This document shows, in pieces, positions 22,191 to 33,567 of a stretch of 64,000 nucleotides of DNA; position 1 is the first letter of the stretch, and each line of letters opens with the position of its first letter. Made by a program: the position numbers and the translations under genes. The DNA lies in the NCBI GenBank assembly GCA_030248215.1, contig JASANG010000061.1, forward strand, positions 1 to 64,000, read 5' to 3'. The stretch is from Enoplolaimus lenunculus (lineage: Eukaryota; Nematoda; Enoplea; Enoplida; Thoracostomopsidae). Below the pieces are notes generated by a model. The model was not told where the DNA came from, did not search any database, and was given only the letters and a program-made list of their open reading frames with translations.

Positions 22191-22549
22191 GTAACAGCTT
22201 ACTATTCACTGATCAATTTTGAAACGTTATAAATATATATTTAGATTTCTAGCACCCAAAACCCTTCAGTACTGAAATTGGATTGCTTCTAACCATCATA
22301 ACCAGATAAATAATTTGAAAAGTCCTAATTTAGGCTTAACCGGTTAAGTTAATATGAAAAGAGTCGCCCAAATAAATACTGAAATAATTGACGAAAAAAA
22401 TACACGAAAAGTTTTTCATGCTATTTTATTTCCTTCAGTCGAAAATCAACTGAAGTGAATAACTTTTTAGGTTTGAATGTCACAGTCTGCTACAACATGC
22501 AACCACAAGAGTATATATGGTGCTTGTCTAAGTAAATAACAAAGCTATG
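22191..22549. other. intergenic with a dispersed satellite monomer
   Basis: About 22250-22345 (AAAACCCTTCAGTACTG ... AAAAGTCCTAATTTAGGC) matches the ~268-bp tandem repeat at 47.8-48.6 kb. Nothing else recognised. Confidence 0.5.
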
Positions 22550-23330
22550 TCAACTATCCAATAGCAAATAAAACAATATATATTAATATATATTTTTTAT
22601 CATAAGGACACGGTAGTATAAAGTTGGTTACCCGGACTAAAACCTTTGCCACACATCCTTGGCGGGTAACCCTTATGGTTTGATCAAGATTGGCTACTGG
22701 GTCTAGGTATGCTACTCCGTTCATCGGTGTCCAGGATGGGTTATCCATTCCAGGCTCGCACTGTACTCACACTTCTACCGCAGCTATTTCCACCGAACCC
22801 GAAATACGATTTAGGTAAAATTTCATAGACGTCTACCCAGCCGGCTATCGCATGCTCTGCAAAGTAGTCAAATAATACGAAAATTTGGGACAAGGAAACT
22901 CTTATCCTCGCACTTTTCCGTCTCTGGTTAAAACTTCTGACCACCGTGGCGGGCCATTACCACAACCATCCGGTGGGCAGGAAAAATTCGGAGTGCGGGA
23001 AAAAATAATTTTTCGATAAAAAGATGTTGAGCGAAAAGTGAAAAGAAACAAAACGGGGGACCCGCATCGTCCATTTCTAGGACTGTAGAAGTTTTACAAT
23101 GTATTATGGCCGAAAAATAGCGAAAACATCGAAAAGATAGAGATATTTACAAAGAACGAGGTTTCTGGATCCAGATAGGAATAACAAACATCTACTCGGT
23201 TTCGTTCGCCATGGGTCAAACTCCACCGTGTTAGATTCAACAATAACGTCCTGTCCAGCGGAATAGCTGCAGCTCAATAACAAAGAAAAGAAGAACAACA
23301 AGGGAAAACAGCAATCTCATGTCATGACTG
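22550..23330 (-). other. coding-like stretch of unknown identity
   Basis: On the minus strand, conceptual peptides look more protein-like than the surroundings: a hydrophobic signal-like start near 23320 (MRLLFSLVVLLFFVIE), then Cys-, Trp- and Pro-containing segments near 22930-23260 and 22740-22900, and a last segment near 22560-22750 ending in a hydrophobic stretch. They are not in one frame; either short introns or decay would explain this. I recognise no family and do not call a gene. Confidence 0.3.
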
Positions 23331-23970
23331 AAACGAAATTCAAGGGCAACCTTCCCGGAAAGATTGTGGGCTTAGTTCCCTTATGAAATGGACACATAGA
23401 ATTCCTAAAATTGGGCTTGCTCAGAGTGTTGTTTTTATTCCATTTAAGTTTCACAAAGAATTCAAAATCGGCACTATATATAAATTGGAAAACACCGGGA
23501 TATTATCTTTTTTGCATCGACATCATGATTATCACTCGTTAATAAATAACAGAGCCAATGTTAATTCTCGGGGCCTGCCCATCGGGATACAAGGGAACTT
23601 AGAAACTGAAGGCTTAAGTTAAGGCTCAGTAGGCAGGCCCCTATAGTTAACATTGCCGAAAACACACGATAACGGTTTCGTACAAACAACCACAAACCCC
23701 TATTCCTTCCACAGGATATTTAAAAAACAATCCGTATACAACGGCATAGACGGAGGTTTTAGTAGTAAAAACTCATCCTGTGATGTTTTTGTCTATTAGA
23801 TTTTATTAATTTGTCCAGTTGGTAACACAACAAACCCCCTTTGTAATTTCGGGACATGTCAAGTATAGTGGCATGTCCACTGGGACGCCCTATAGTTTAC
23901 ATGAGCCGAAATTCTTATAAAATTTAACACAGTTTCCTAAATCCAAGCTACACATGTGATAAATCACAAT
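23331..23970. other. 3' flank of the P5B ATPase gene with repeat fragments
   Basis: Fragments with GGCAGGCCCCTATAGTTAAC (near 23630) and GGGACGCCCTATAGTTTAC (near 23880) resemble the ends of the GGCC-type MITEs. No gene seen. Confidence 0.4.
23802..23807 (-). terminator. candidate poly(A) signal of the P5B ATPase gene
   Basis: AATAAA on the minus strand, about 164 nt beyond the stop codon at 23971-23973. Confidence 0.5.
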
Positions 23971-26900
23971 TCAGATTTTTTTACTTTGTTGATTCGCAGC
24001 ACAATCAACAGAAGGCGTTTTAAGCGCAAGTCTCCACCAAGAAGGATCGTGGTGCTGCATTGCATCACTGTCGGCAACACGGAACGTCGTTTTTGAGGAA
24101 TTAACAGAACAGCATCGCGATTTGCTAGGCAGTACCTTTTGTAACAAAAAATCAACAATAACAGTTTCAGCAACAAGTGATACAGTCATGTTGGCCAAAC
24201 ATAGCATAAGCATAAATATACGAAATTTTATGAACGGCGGAACTTTGAGCGCTAGAAACGAAATCAGGAAGCCAGGCGGATAAATAGTGATCCAAACAGA
24301 TACGGAAAACGTTATAAGCACACAGACAGTTAATAGTTTATTATTGAGCAATGATTTGCGATGAGGACCGGCTTTTGAATGTACTAAAATCAACACAATG
24401 TATTGGTAGCATGAGACGACAAATACTGCCGTAACTTGATATGAATAATAATCATTGACTTCCGGTTTTGGTATAAACGGTGTAAACCAAGGCTGTTCGG
24501 CGATAAATAAGAATATAAAAATTTGAAATACAGCTTGGACTAGCATCTGAAGACCAATTGATGCTGCTGTTAAACAACTAAAAATACGTGATGGCGGAGG
24601 CTGAGGTGCTAATGTATCACTCGCATCCGTATAACCAAACACAGCTGCCATTGTGGTAATAAGAAATAAATCGATATACAAAAATTGGTAGTCTGCCAAG
24701 TTGGTTCCAATCCAGTACAATAAACAAACCGAAAAAAATTGACATAAACTATAGTTTGCCATATACTTAAATTCGCCAAACGAAGTCACTAACGCAGCGC
24801 GGCCTTCGCGAATTACTGTCGGAACACACGAAATATTTGGCGTTCGGCTTGTGAAAGGCGACGCTACACTTGCTTCTGCATCCGATAAACTGATGCCAGC
24901 ATGCGCAGCTTTTAGCGCACCACAGTCGTTTGCGCCATCGCCGCACATTGCTACAATAAGTCCGGCGTCCTGTAAATGGCCAATCAAATTCGCCTTATCA
25001 TCCGGCGACATTCGTGCAAAAACATCCGCAACCTGAGTCAGCTGTGATATCAGACTGGCATGTTCGGCCATAATCCGACGAAAAGCCGCTCCGGTAATTG
25101 CATACTGACTTGCGCTGGCTGTCGATAACTGTTCCGCTGCATTCTGTTCAATGTCAGGTGTTAACACCACTGCTGACGAAGCATTTCCGTTACTGCTAGC
25201 ATTCATGTTTAGCTCAACACTGTCAGATTTGACAGAAGACACCAAAGTATAGCAACTATCTGACTGTTCGCCGTCCTCTGAGGCTGCCTGATTTGCATAT
25301 TGGGTTTTGTACACAGAAAAATGTTGATGATCGGAGCATGCGCAAACATCAATAACGTACGAACTTTGTTTCGACCGCAATATACCACAATCACTTGCAA
25401 CACTTACCGCAGTTTCAATATTATCCCCAGTTGCCATTAGAGTTCGTATAGATGCTGTATGAAGATTTTGAATTGTTGGTGTCGTTGTGCGTTTCAGTCG
25501 ATTTTCAAGGATAACAAGGCCAAGGAACGATAGATCGGTTTCAATTGCCGCACGGTCAACTTTGATCACTTTATGATACGGCACGTCAACAGTTCGTGAT
25601 GCAAGTGCAATTACGCGATATCCATGCAACGTGTATCTGCGTAAGGTATCAGTAAAATTCCCCGGAATCGAAGACGGTCTTGACAGTTTCGCAATCATTT
25701 CTGGCGCGCCTTTGCAAAACACCGTAAACCCACGTTCTCCGGTTAGGACCTGCGGTTGTAATTGAGCAACTCCATTAATATTCTCGGTTTGTGCCGCCGT
25801 CATATTGTCCAACTCAGACGCGACTACTTTCCGAGCGATCACCGACATACGCTGCAAGCTTGACGAGAATGGAAACTGTTTTAAGATGCCGATTTCGTAT
25901 TTTCCGTTGCGCCTCTGGTCGCCTGTACAGCCAGGGCTATAAATCTCATCAGCAGGTATGCATGATTCTGGTGGTGGACTAACAACTGTTGGAAACATTC
26001 GATCATATCGTGTCGCTTCGTTACGCTCAGACGATGTATCTGGTTCATCTAGCTGCCACCCGGTAGACCGAAACAGGATTAAATCTAGCGGATCACCGGA
26101 TAACTCACCATTTATGAAGGTCAACGAATGGCACGCGGCCATTGCTTGAACAAAAGCATCAGGAAGCCGTGTCGATCCGGCTAAATTTCGTACATCAACC
26201 ACCATAGCTCCAAATTCTGGCGACACGTCGCCAGCGGGTTCTCCGCGCGCACCCGCTATACACTGTATATCGAATCGTGCCATATCAGTTTCTGTCTCGA
26301 TAGGAACGGCTCCATAAAAATCCAACCCGTCTTCAGTGAGTGTGCCCGTTTTGTCGAATACCACCGCATTAATCTCGCCACATGTGTTTATAATTGACGG
26401 CGAAATGCAGAATATATTTTGTTTCTTTAAATGTGACCGTGCAATCATAATACCGACAGTCATTGCAAGCGGTAGCGCCGGTGGAACAACTATTGTTATT
26501 ATGTCAAGCGACCGCAACAAAACCTCTTTCACAACTGCACCGTGACGTATCATAATTGTGAACGAATAAATAAAACCAATTGAAGCAACCAGTGTTAAAA
26601 TACCTATCATTCGAAATAAGTCTTTAGTAAAATGATAGTCTACTGGCTTTGGATACATAATCGATCTTATAAGCTCACCTTTATTTGTTAAAAATCCAGT
26701 TCGAATTACCATTGCGCATACTGGTGAACCACTATAATACCGCGCTTGGAGTACTTGCGTACCGCAGTACAGCGTATGACGGCCATGGGCGTTTGGGTTA
26801 TAAGCATTTGTCGGCTCGCTCCCGGCGTCTGTTGCCCCTGTAGTACCCGGAGCTGTTTTAGCAATGGTTGCTTTCAAACCTTCTGACGTCGCCACTGACT

Positions 26901-29900
26901 TTAAGCCGTGTTCCGTCGATGTGCTATCTTCGCGTACGATATCTGACTGATACACAATAATTTCGTCATTCTCGTCTGTACCTTCATCGGTAACTGGTTG
27001 TAATTGACTACCACTGCTACGAGTACTGTACGTTCTACGACGTGCCGCCACAGCTGCACCAGACGTATCTTGACATCCATGTGGAACAGGCGTTTTTGTG
27101 ATCGGAACACTTTCACCAGTGAGCATACTCTCATTGACAACGCATGTACCATTGAGCAATACTGCGTCACACTGCATCAAGCATCCACCACGATCAATTA
27201 CAATCACATCGCCTGGAACTAAACTGGTCGAGTCAACCGATACCGAAGGTGAACTAGGCCGCACCGAGCTTATTCGTCTAAACATAAGGTCTCCGCAATC
27301 AACGCTATCCCCTCCCACACCTGGCTCGGCACCAGATGCCCCACCAACACGCACCGAAGACGTACTACTAACACCATTCCGTCCATTAGAAGCAACACCG
27401 CGTTCCGCACGTCTAATAACGTTGACCATATCGGAACTGTGTACCATATCACGTAACGACTTTTGATTGCTGTTAATTTGATACACATCTGCGGTGACCG
27501 AGACCAGTGCAATCCCAGCGATGCAAATCGCATACTTCCAATAATCATCTAAACTCCACAAAATCACGCTTACAATTTGAAATACATAGAACGGATTCAA
27601 GACTTCACGAAACAACAAATACGGGATCGATTTCAATTTAACTGAGATTAAATTTGTGCCGTAGACAGCGCGGCGCCGCGCTACTTGCGCTACGTCTAGA
27701 CCTTCCCTGGATGCAGTCGCATTATGAAACGCTTCGAACGGAACATTATCATCCAAACCGCGAAGGACTTGAAATTGTTCGGTGTCATCGTTCCAGATAT
27801 ATTTCACTAATCGATATGTAATATAACGGATTGTATTCGTTCGGTATACGCGACCGCCGGTTGTTAACAATTCAAAATCTTCTGGTAACTGGTTTAACGA
27901 ATGATCTCTTTTTGATATCGAACCAGTGTACACCTTAGATGAGCCTTCCCCAACGCCACCGCCACCGATCAGATTGTCACCGCTCGTAGCAGACGTACGA
28001 AGCTCAGGAAGTACCGCAATAATTACATTTCGGATGATAACTTGATGATGCAAATCCCTATAATAGACAATAATTTTTTAGTTAACGTTTTATTTCTTTT
28101 GAAGACTCCGTGAACAAGATACACAGCCAGTATAGAAAGATCAAACAAGGTACGACGGTCGACGTAATTCAGCCTAAACCTTTAAGGTAGCCAGTTTGTC
28201 TGTGTGAATTATGTTTTATCAAACTCATGGAAGAATGTTTACATTTAAACAACAATAACAATTCTCTTCACATATTTCTTATGGTTTCAAAATCTTGAGT
28301 GTTATTTAACGTAAGGTTGGTTAAAATCCTAAATATCACTACAAACCACACTAATTATATAGCACTCCAGTCAAACTTAAAATTTACTTAATAATAACAA
28401 CATCAGCAACTTTGAGCGAAGCAGCGACAGCAGTGCACTTGACAAACCAGTCAGGCTTCCAAAAGAATATTAGTCGAAGTATTCCGACAGTCAACGCTAT
28501 GAACGTCCAAACAACAATTCGACGCCGTAGTGAATATTTGTATCCGAGCACCTGAACGAAGAGCAATAATAAACATTTTCTTTGCCAAATATGACATTGA
28601 AAACAAAAACCAAAACTCCAAAAACATTTTGCAATATGGTAAAAAGATGACTTATGTAATAGTTCTTGCACACTGTTTGACAACAAGTTAGTGCAATATG
28701 CTCAATCTTTTGCAATAGGCAAGCTGTGCTAAAGGCACTAGTCAACCCATCCGGGAACCAGTTCGGAAGCTTGAATGCGATGTTTTATTATAATGAAGTA
28801 ATGGACCATATAATGTTGAAGAAAACGAGCTAGTCGAGGTAAAAGGTTAAGAAAGCATGACTCTCAATTAAGATTTTAAAGGGAAATTCATGGAAATTAA
28901 ACCTGCCCAAATACAAAATGATCGAATCCAACTGTCATATATAATATACCAGTGTGCAATCGGATATCCGGCTCTGGCAAAAATCGACATCCGGCTCCGA
29001 TATTTTAAATTGCCGGATATTATTTTTAAAAAGTTCAAAAAAGTTATACCATCACTCGTATTTATACCAAGTACCAACGAACTGATTTACTTGCTTTTAC
29101 ATATTTTTCTGTCACACATGTAATGTAAATTCGCAAATGACCGCTGCGACTTCGTCAGTTTTTGTTATCGGATCGCACCCTGATATAAGATTCATTTTAT
29201 GTCATACGCAATTTAACTGTTTGTAAGAGTTTCTTGGTTGTTATTTTTATATTGAACAGCAGCGTAAGGCGCTGCTGAAATCTTAAATCCGGGGCTTAGG
29301 CATAAGGAGTTGGCTCGCTTGCCAGTTACATTAATATCTCGTATAACAAGGCGTTATAATACACATGTTAAAATGGCCGAAGGCAATCGTTAACTAGAGC
29401 GTGAACAGACCGACCTTCTCAATGCGTCTTGTTTTTCTGAAATTATCTGAGCGTGTATTGCCAAAATTTTCAACTTGAGTCAAACTGTAATTTATCATAC
29501 GTTTCCTATAGCTTCTATATTTGTTTCAGGATTTCAACATTCTAAATGATGTGCTTACACGTAAAAGCAATAAAGAGCTTTAGAACGAATTTTGCGGCAA
29601 CAAGTGTTGTTTGTGTACCGGTTACGGTTCCGGTATTTTATAATTCCGGTTGCACACTAATTATGACATCAAAATATGAAAGTGTTAACAATAAATATAT
29701 ACTATAGAAATTTTTTACCAAGTTTGTTGTGCTTTCGGGTTAAGATTCGGTTCCGGTGTAAAATTCACTATTTGATTACATTATCATTTTTTGACAACAA
29801 ATAGTCATACCTTGACAAATATATGTATTAATTAACATGTTAGCTATACTATATACACTCACACCGCAGCCTCTAACAATTCTAGTGCCTTGAATCGAAC

Positions 29901-30092
29901 CATGTTGACTAAAACAATATAAAAAGTTCCACTACGACTGTTTTGAAAACAGCTACCTAAATAGCGCATTTACAGGAAACAACTCACTACTGCTTCTTCA
30001 GACGTCCCTTGGTTGATAATAGCTGATTGTGAATTAAGCTCAGAATATCCATTTGGTCTTAGTGTTGCGTCAGAAACAGTACCGTAAGACAT
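23971..30092 (-). CDS. ATP13A: P5B-type transport ATPase, ATP13A2/3 class (three coding exons)
   Basis: Exons on the minus strand: 30092-29988, 28551-28388 and 28057-23971. The borders are GT-AG and the join is in frame: 4356 nt, 1451 aa. The large exon opens at its splice site, not at an ATG (the first possible start there is TTG), so the upstream exons are needed. Exon 1 gives a Tyr/Gly-Thr-rich N-terminus (MSYGTVSDATL). Exon 2 (VLGYKYS..., hydrophobic segment at about 46-66, FFWKPDW) is the N-terminal membrane-associated segment typical of P5B pumps. The large exon has TGES (about 403), PPALP in M4 (about 615, the P5B form), phosphorylated DKTGT (658-662, Asp658), FCKGAPE, TGDN (about 966) and GDGAND (1129-1134), then the M5-M10 membrane region. 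Known role: ATP-driven polyamine export from late endosomes/lysosomes. Odd: three long Ser/Gly/acid-rich loops (about 312-366, 420-516 and 991-1076), and almost the whole protein lies in one 4.1-kb exon. Whether it is the ATP13A2 or ATP13A3 equivalent cannot be decided. Confidence 0.95.
28950..29182. mobile_element. hAT-type MITE, ATCCGG subfamily, in ATP13A intron 1
   Basis: Starts CAGTGTGCAATCGGATATCC and ends ATCGGATCGCACCCTG, near-inverse ends of the CAGGGTG group, with ATCCGG/CCGGCTC words inside. The flanking 8-mers do not match clearly. Confidence 0.6.
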
Positions 30093-30422
30093 ATTTGGTA
30101 AGACGTGCGCCGATTTACCATCAACCCTAAAATTCAACACGTGCCGCAATACCAACTTGTTTACTAGGGAACACCAAATTTTACTGTAATATTTGTTACC
30201 ATGCTGTTAACGGATGATAAAAATAACGGAAACGGATAGAGAACAAAATAGCGAAAAAGCAAAACGAAAATTTAAGTATAAGAGTTAAAGATGAATTATT
30301 CGTCTGTGAAATTTTCGCTGCACTTTCCAAATTTTCAATGAAAAAATTGGCGGTAAGGCCAAGATTCGTCCGATTCTGGAAGAACGTTGTCATTTTTATT
30401 TAAATCAAATATAACTGATATC

Positions 30423-30700
30423 AGGTTGCAACCGGGATTCCGATTCCGATTAAAATTCAAATTCAAAACGAGCTCCGATTCCGACTGCACAATCAATCGG
30501 AATCGAAATTTGATCATTTTACTTTTAGTCCTACTTGTTGTGATATGTAGCATCTTGCATAAAAATACTGCATCATTTATCAAATTGTTTTCGATGAGTT
30601 AACGTATCAATAAAATTCCGATTCCACTTTCGATTCTGGTATAAATTTGCTGTTCCGATTCCGATATAATTCAATTTCGCTTTGTACTCCTTTGACACAG
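30423..30700. mobile_element. hAT-like MITE, GATTCC subfamily, deleted copy
   Basis: Starts CAGGTTGCAACCGGGATTCC and carries CGATTCCGATT words at both ends. It shares TTGTTTTCGATGAGTTAAC with copies at 38032-38425 and 45425-45765 but lacks most of their interior. The left boundary is clear, the right one approximate. Confidence 0.6.
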
Positions 30701-30821
30701 CGGCTGGGAAATACAAGAGTACTTGTAATGAAAATTTTTTGGTTAAGTACTAATCAAATAGAAGCCGTAAAATCGCTACAAAGGCATCACTGGTTTTGGT
30801 AGGAATTTAAATTACCACTAG

Positions 30822-31039
30822 CAAGGTGGCAAGAAAAGTTCGGATTTGGACGCCGTAAAACAGAAATTACTGTTTGCGACAAAGGTAGATTTGCTCGAAA
30901 ACCAATCTGGCATTGCGCTTGTATTTCGAGAAAAATTATCGATATTTTGGAAAATTTTGCAAAATGCAAGCTTCGCATTCGATTTCGACAAATTTGCAAT
31001 GTCGGAACTCGGTCAAATCGACGATTTGGCGCCACCCTG
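30822..31039. mobile_element. hAT-like MITE, GGTGGCA-ended subfamily, decayed
   Basis: The ends CAAGGTGGCAAGAAAAG and TTGGCGCCACCCTG are related to the well-preserved copy at 32093-32457; TTCGGATTTGG and GGAACTCGGTC words lie inside. No matching target duplication. Confidence 0.5.
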
Positions 31040-31131
31040 CAATAATCATTACAATCCAATTTTACAGGTACACTTTAATCTTGAAATCTACTCTGAATAA
31101 AAGTCAAAATTTTACTTTACAGTAATTTATT

Positions 31132-31297
31132 CGGGCCCGTAGCCAGGGGGGCCACGGGGGGCTTAGCCGCCCCCTGGAAAAATTCCTCCCCTAGAAGATT
31201 TTCAGCCTTGCTTGCAAGTCATTGAAAACCTGTAAATGCGCCTGCTGAAAAATTTTTAGCCCCCCCCCCCAAGCAAGGTGGGCTGACTACGAGCCTG
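31132..31297. mobile_element. short element with GGCCCGTAGCCAGGGGGG-type ends
   Basis: GGCCCGTAGCCAGGGGGG at the left faces a diverged inverse copy (GTGGGCTGACTACGAGCCTG) at the right, with an 11-C run (31260-31270) between. A similar word (GGGGCGTGGCCAGGGGG) is near 56243. The assignment is tentative. Confidence 0.45.
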
Positions 31298-32092
31298 AAT
31301 TGACTTTGAAAGCAAACAGGTCGCTCGAGATAATGAAACACAAACACCAACATAAGTCCACAACTCACTTCTGCCCATTCTCGGTTGACATATCATTTTT
31401 TGAGTACAAGAGATCGACTTCGCTTGTGCTAGCCAGCTGCAGTAAACAAACAAACTAACTATACTCACTTGCGCGACGTTTATTATTAAACATAACATGC
31501 AACAGAAAATTGACGCAAAAAACATGTATATGAAAGCGCTGATCGTTTAAATAAACTTAACATAAAAAATATTTAAACAAACTAGAACAAGCCATTCTAA
31601 TGTTTCATCAATGTTAAATAAATATGACGAGTGCTAAGCGAATTTCAACAGCGGAAAAACATTGCGTTGCACGTCAAATGCACAACGATGAACATCTTGC
31701 ATAAGATTAATGCGCTTATACATACGGCGGTACCAAGGTTCTTATTACAACAGCACACTTCAATCTTTGCTCGAAACACATACTCAAGCCAGTTTAGCAA
31801 AAACCACTTGAGAGTTGACATTTTATTAAACGGTAATAAGCATATGATGTCTAACAATGCTAGAAAGCAGGGTGCAATCGAATATATATCCGGTTCTGGC
31901 GAAAAACAACATCAGCTCCAGTAGTGTAAGTTGTCCCGGATATTTATCGCTTAACACTATCATTGGGCTTTTGTCCTATATGACAGAACTCAACAAACCA
32001 GGTAACTCAAACCCAATTTACCATTGTTAAGGTTTACTTTTCACTTATACATGCACTCAATATCGGGTTCCGGCGAATATTTTACTATATGA
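31298..32092. other. intergenic, mostly unassigned
   Basis: A solitary CAGGGTGCAATCG... left end with ATCCGG words starts near 31869. The short open frames here show no recognisable protein features. Confidence 0.35.
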
Positions 32093-32457
32093 CAGGGTGG
32101 CACCGAATCCACGATTTGACCGAATCCGAATCCAGTGCTAATTTGCCGAATCGGAAACCGAATCCGAATCCTGCATGATGCAAATTTCAGATATATCTAT
32201 AATTTGTTTCAGAATATCAACGCAATGCCAGCCGTATAACTTTTAATACGTTAATATATTTCGTCCCGACGTCGTTTTTCTGAGATTTCTCACCTGAAAT
32301 AAAAAATATTGATTTTTATACGCAAGGTATTTAAAAATTTTATTGCTTAAAAATGAAAAAACATATTGCCGAACTTTGTTGGATTCGGCTTTGTCACAAC
32401 CGAATCCGAATCTCAAATCTTTGCCGAATCCGAATCCGAACCTTTGTTGCCACCCTG
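32093..32457. mobile_element. hAT-type MITE, GAATCC subfamily
   Basis: Starts CAGGGTGGCACCGAATCC and ends TTGTTGCCACCCTG. GAATCCGAATCC words lie inside both ends. The flanks CTATATGA and CTATACGG match at 6 of 8 positions. 365 bp, no coding sequence. Confidence 0.75.
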
Positions 32458-33175
32458 CTATACGGCTATGAGATGGCCCAAAAATTTGATCCATGCATAC
32501 ACGTATTTAGTTCACTTGCTCCATTGTATTTCCCCCCAAAAGATACAGTATAAACACAAATTATGCTGCTTCTAACATTTGCTCAGGCCGAACCGTTCGT
32601 GCTCCAGTATGGGCTACCGGAATTTTTCAATGACCGGCCCCAACTTCAGATTTTCGCAATCAGCTATTGAAAAAAAACCAAATCTAAGTAAAATAAGTCC
32701 ACACAGGCTGTGTTTTTGAAGTTGGGGGTTGACAAAACTGAACCATTTTGGAAAACGCTTTAAGACTTGAAATTCGTGTACCGCACTTGTATTTCAACAA
32801 AGACTTCGACATTTGGGAATTCACATGTTACTGTTGTTTCAACAATACTCGGCTTGCTAACAGCATGACGGTGAAAAAGCCCGGAGATCAATAAATTTTG
32901 CCGATGCAAGAGTTGAAACAAGATTAGCTAATGAAAATGATGTTGAATTTGCTAATTTAAATGATTATTCGCTAGATGTTGTCAAAACCATATTTTAAGC
33001 TTCCTTCTACACAAATCCCGGCAATCTAAGTTTCAAAATGGTCATAGTTACAAACATACTCATTTGTAAAATAGTCCCATCTAAATTGCCAGAACCTGTG
33101 GCAAATTTCGACCGGAGCCGAAGGCAGACCACCGGTTTGTAGCCTGACTAACGTGGCGTCTCAAAAGGTTGCAGT
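32458..33175. other. intergenic, nothing recognised
   Basis: No gene or repeat boundary that I can support. Confidence 0.35.
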
Positions 33176-33567
33176 CAGGGTGCAACCGGAATTACAATTT
33201 ACCGGAACCGGAATTTGAAAATTTTACCGGAACCGGAACCGGAAAGTGAAAAATGTATTTCACCAAAAATTTCATTTTAATCGTATTTTTTGCTCTATTA
33301 TTTGTGAAACAACCTTAGTCGAACATAGGTATTTATTTTATTTGTTGTATTATAGGTTTTCGTCGTCGACTGTAGTGAAATCCACCATCAATGGCTTATA
33401 TTCGGAGTACAAGTGGCTTTCAAAAGAGATTCTTAAAAATTAGCAAGGTTAAGAAAACGGCCAAATTATAACACCGAAATTTTTAAAATCCGGTAAAAAT
33501 TTACCGGAACCGGAACCGGAAGGTGAAAAACTGCCGGAACCGGAACCGGAATTCCGGTTGCACCCTG
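33176..33567. mobile_element. hAT-type MITE, CCGGAA subfamily, with perfect target duplication
   Basis: 392 bp between perfect 8-bp duplications GTTGCAGT (33168-33175 and 33568-33575). The ends CAGGGTGCAACCGGAATT and its inverse are followed by runs of ACCGGA/CCGGAA. The interior is nearly identical to the copy at 44965-45366, so the copies are recent. No transposase. Confidence 0.92.

Noticed and set aside
27098-27466. 122-codon plus-strand frame
   Set aside because: Antisense shadow of the P5B ATPase exon.
33246-33443. 65-codon frame shared with 45053-45250
   Set aside because: Its conservation between the two places simply reflects two recent copies of the same MITE; no protein features.
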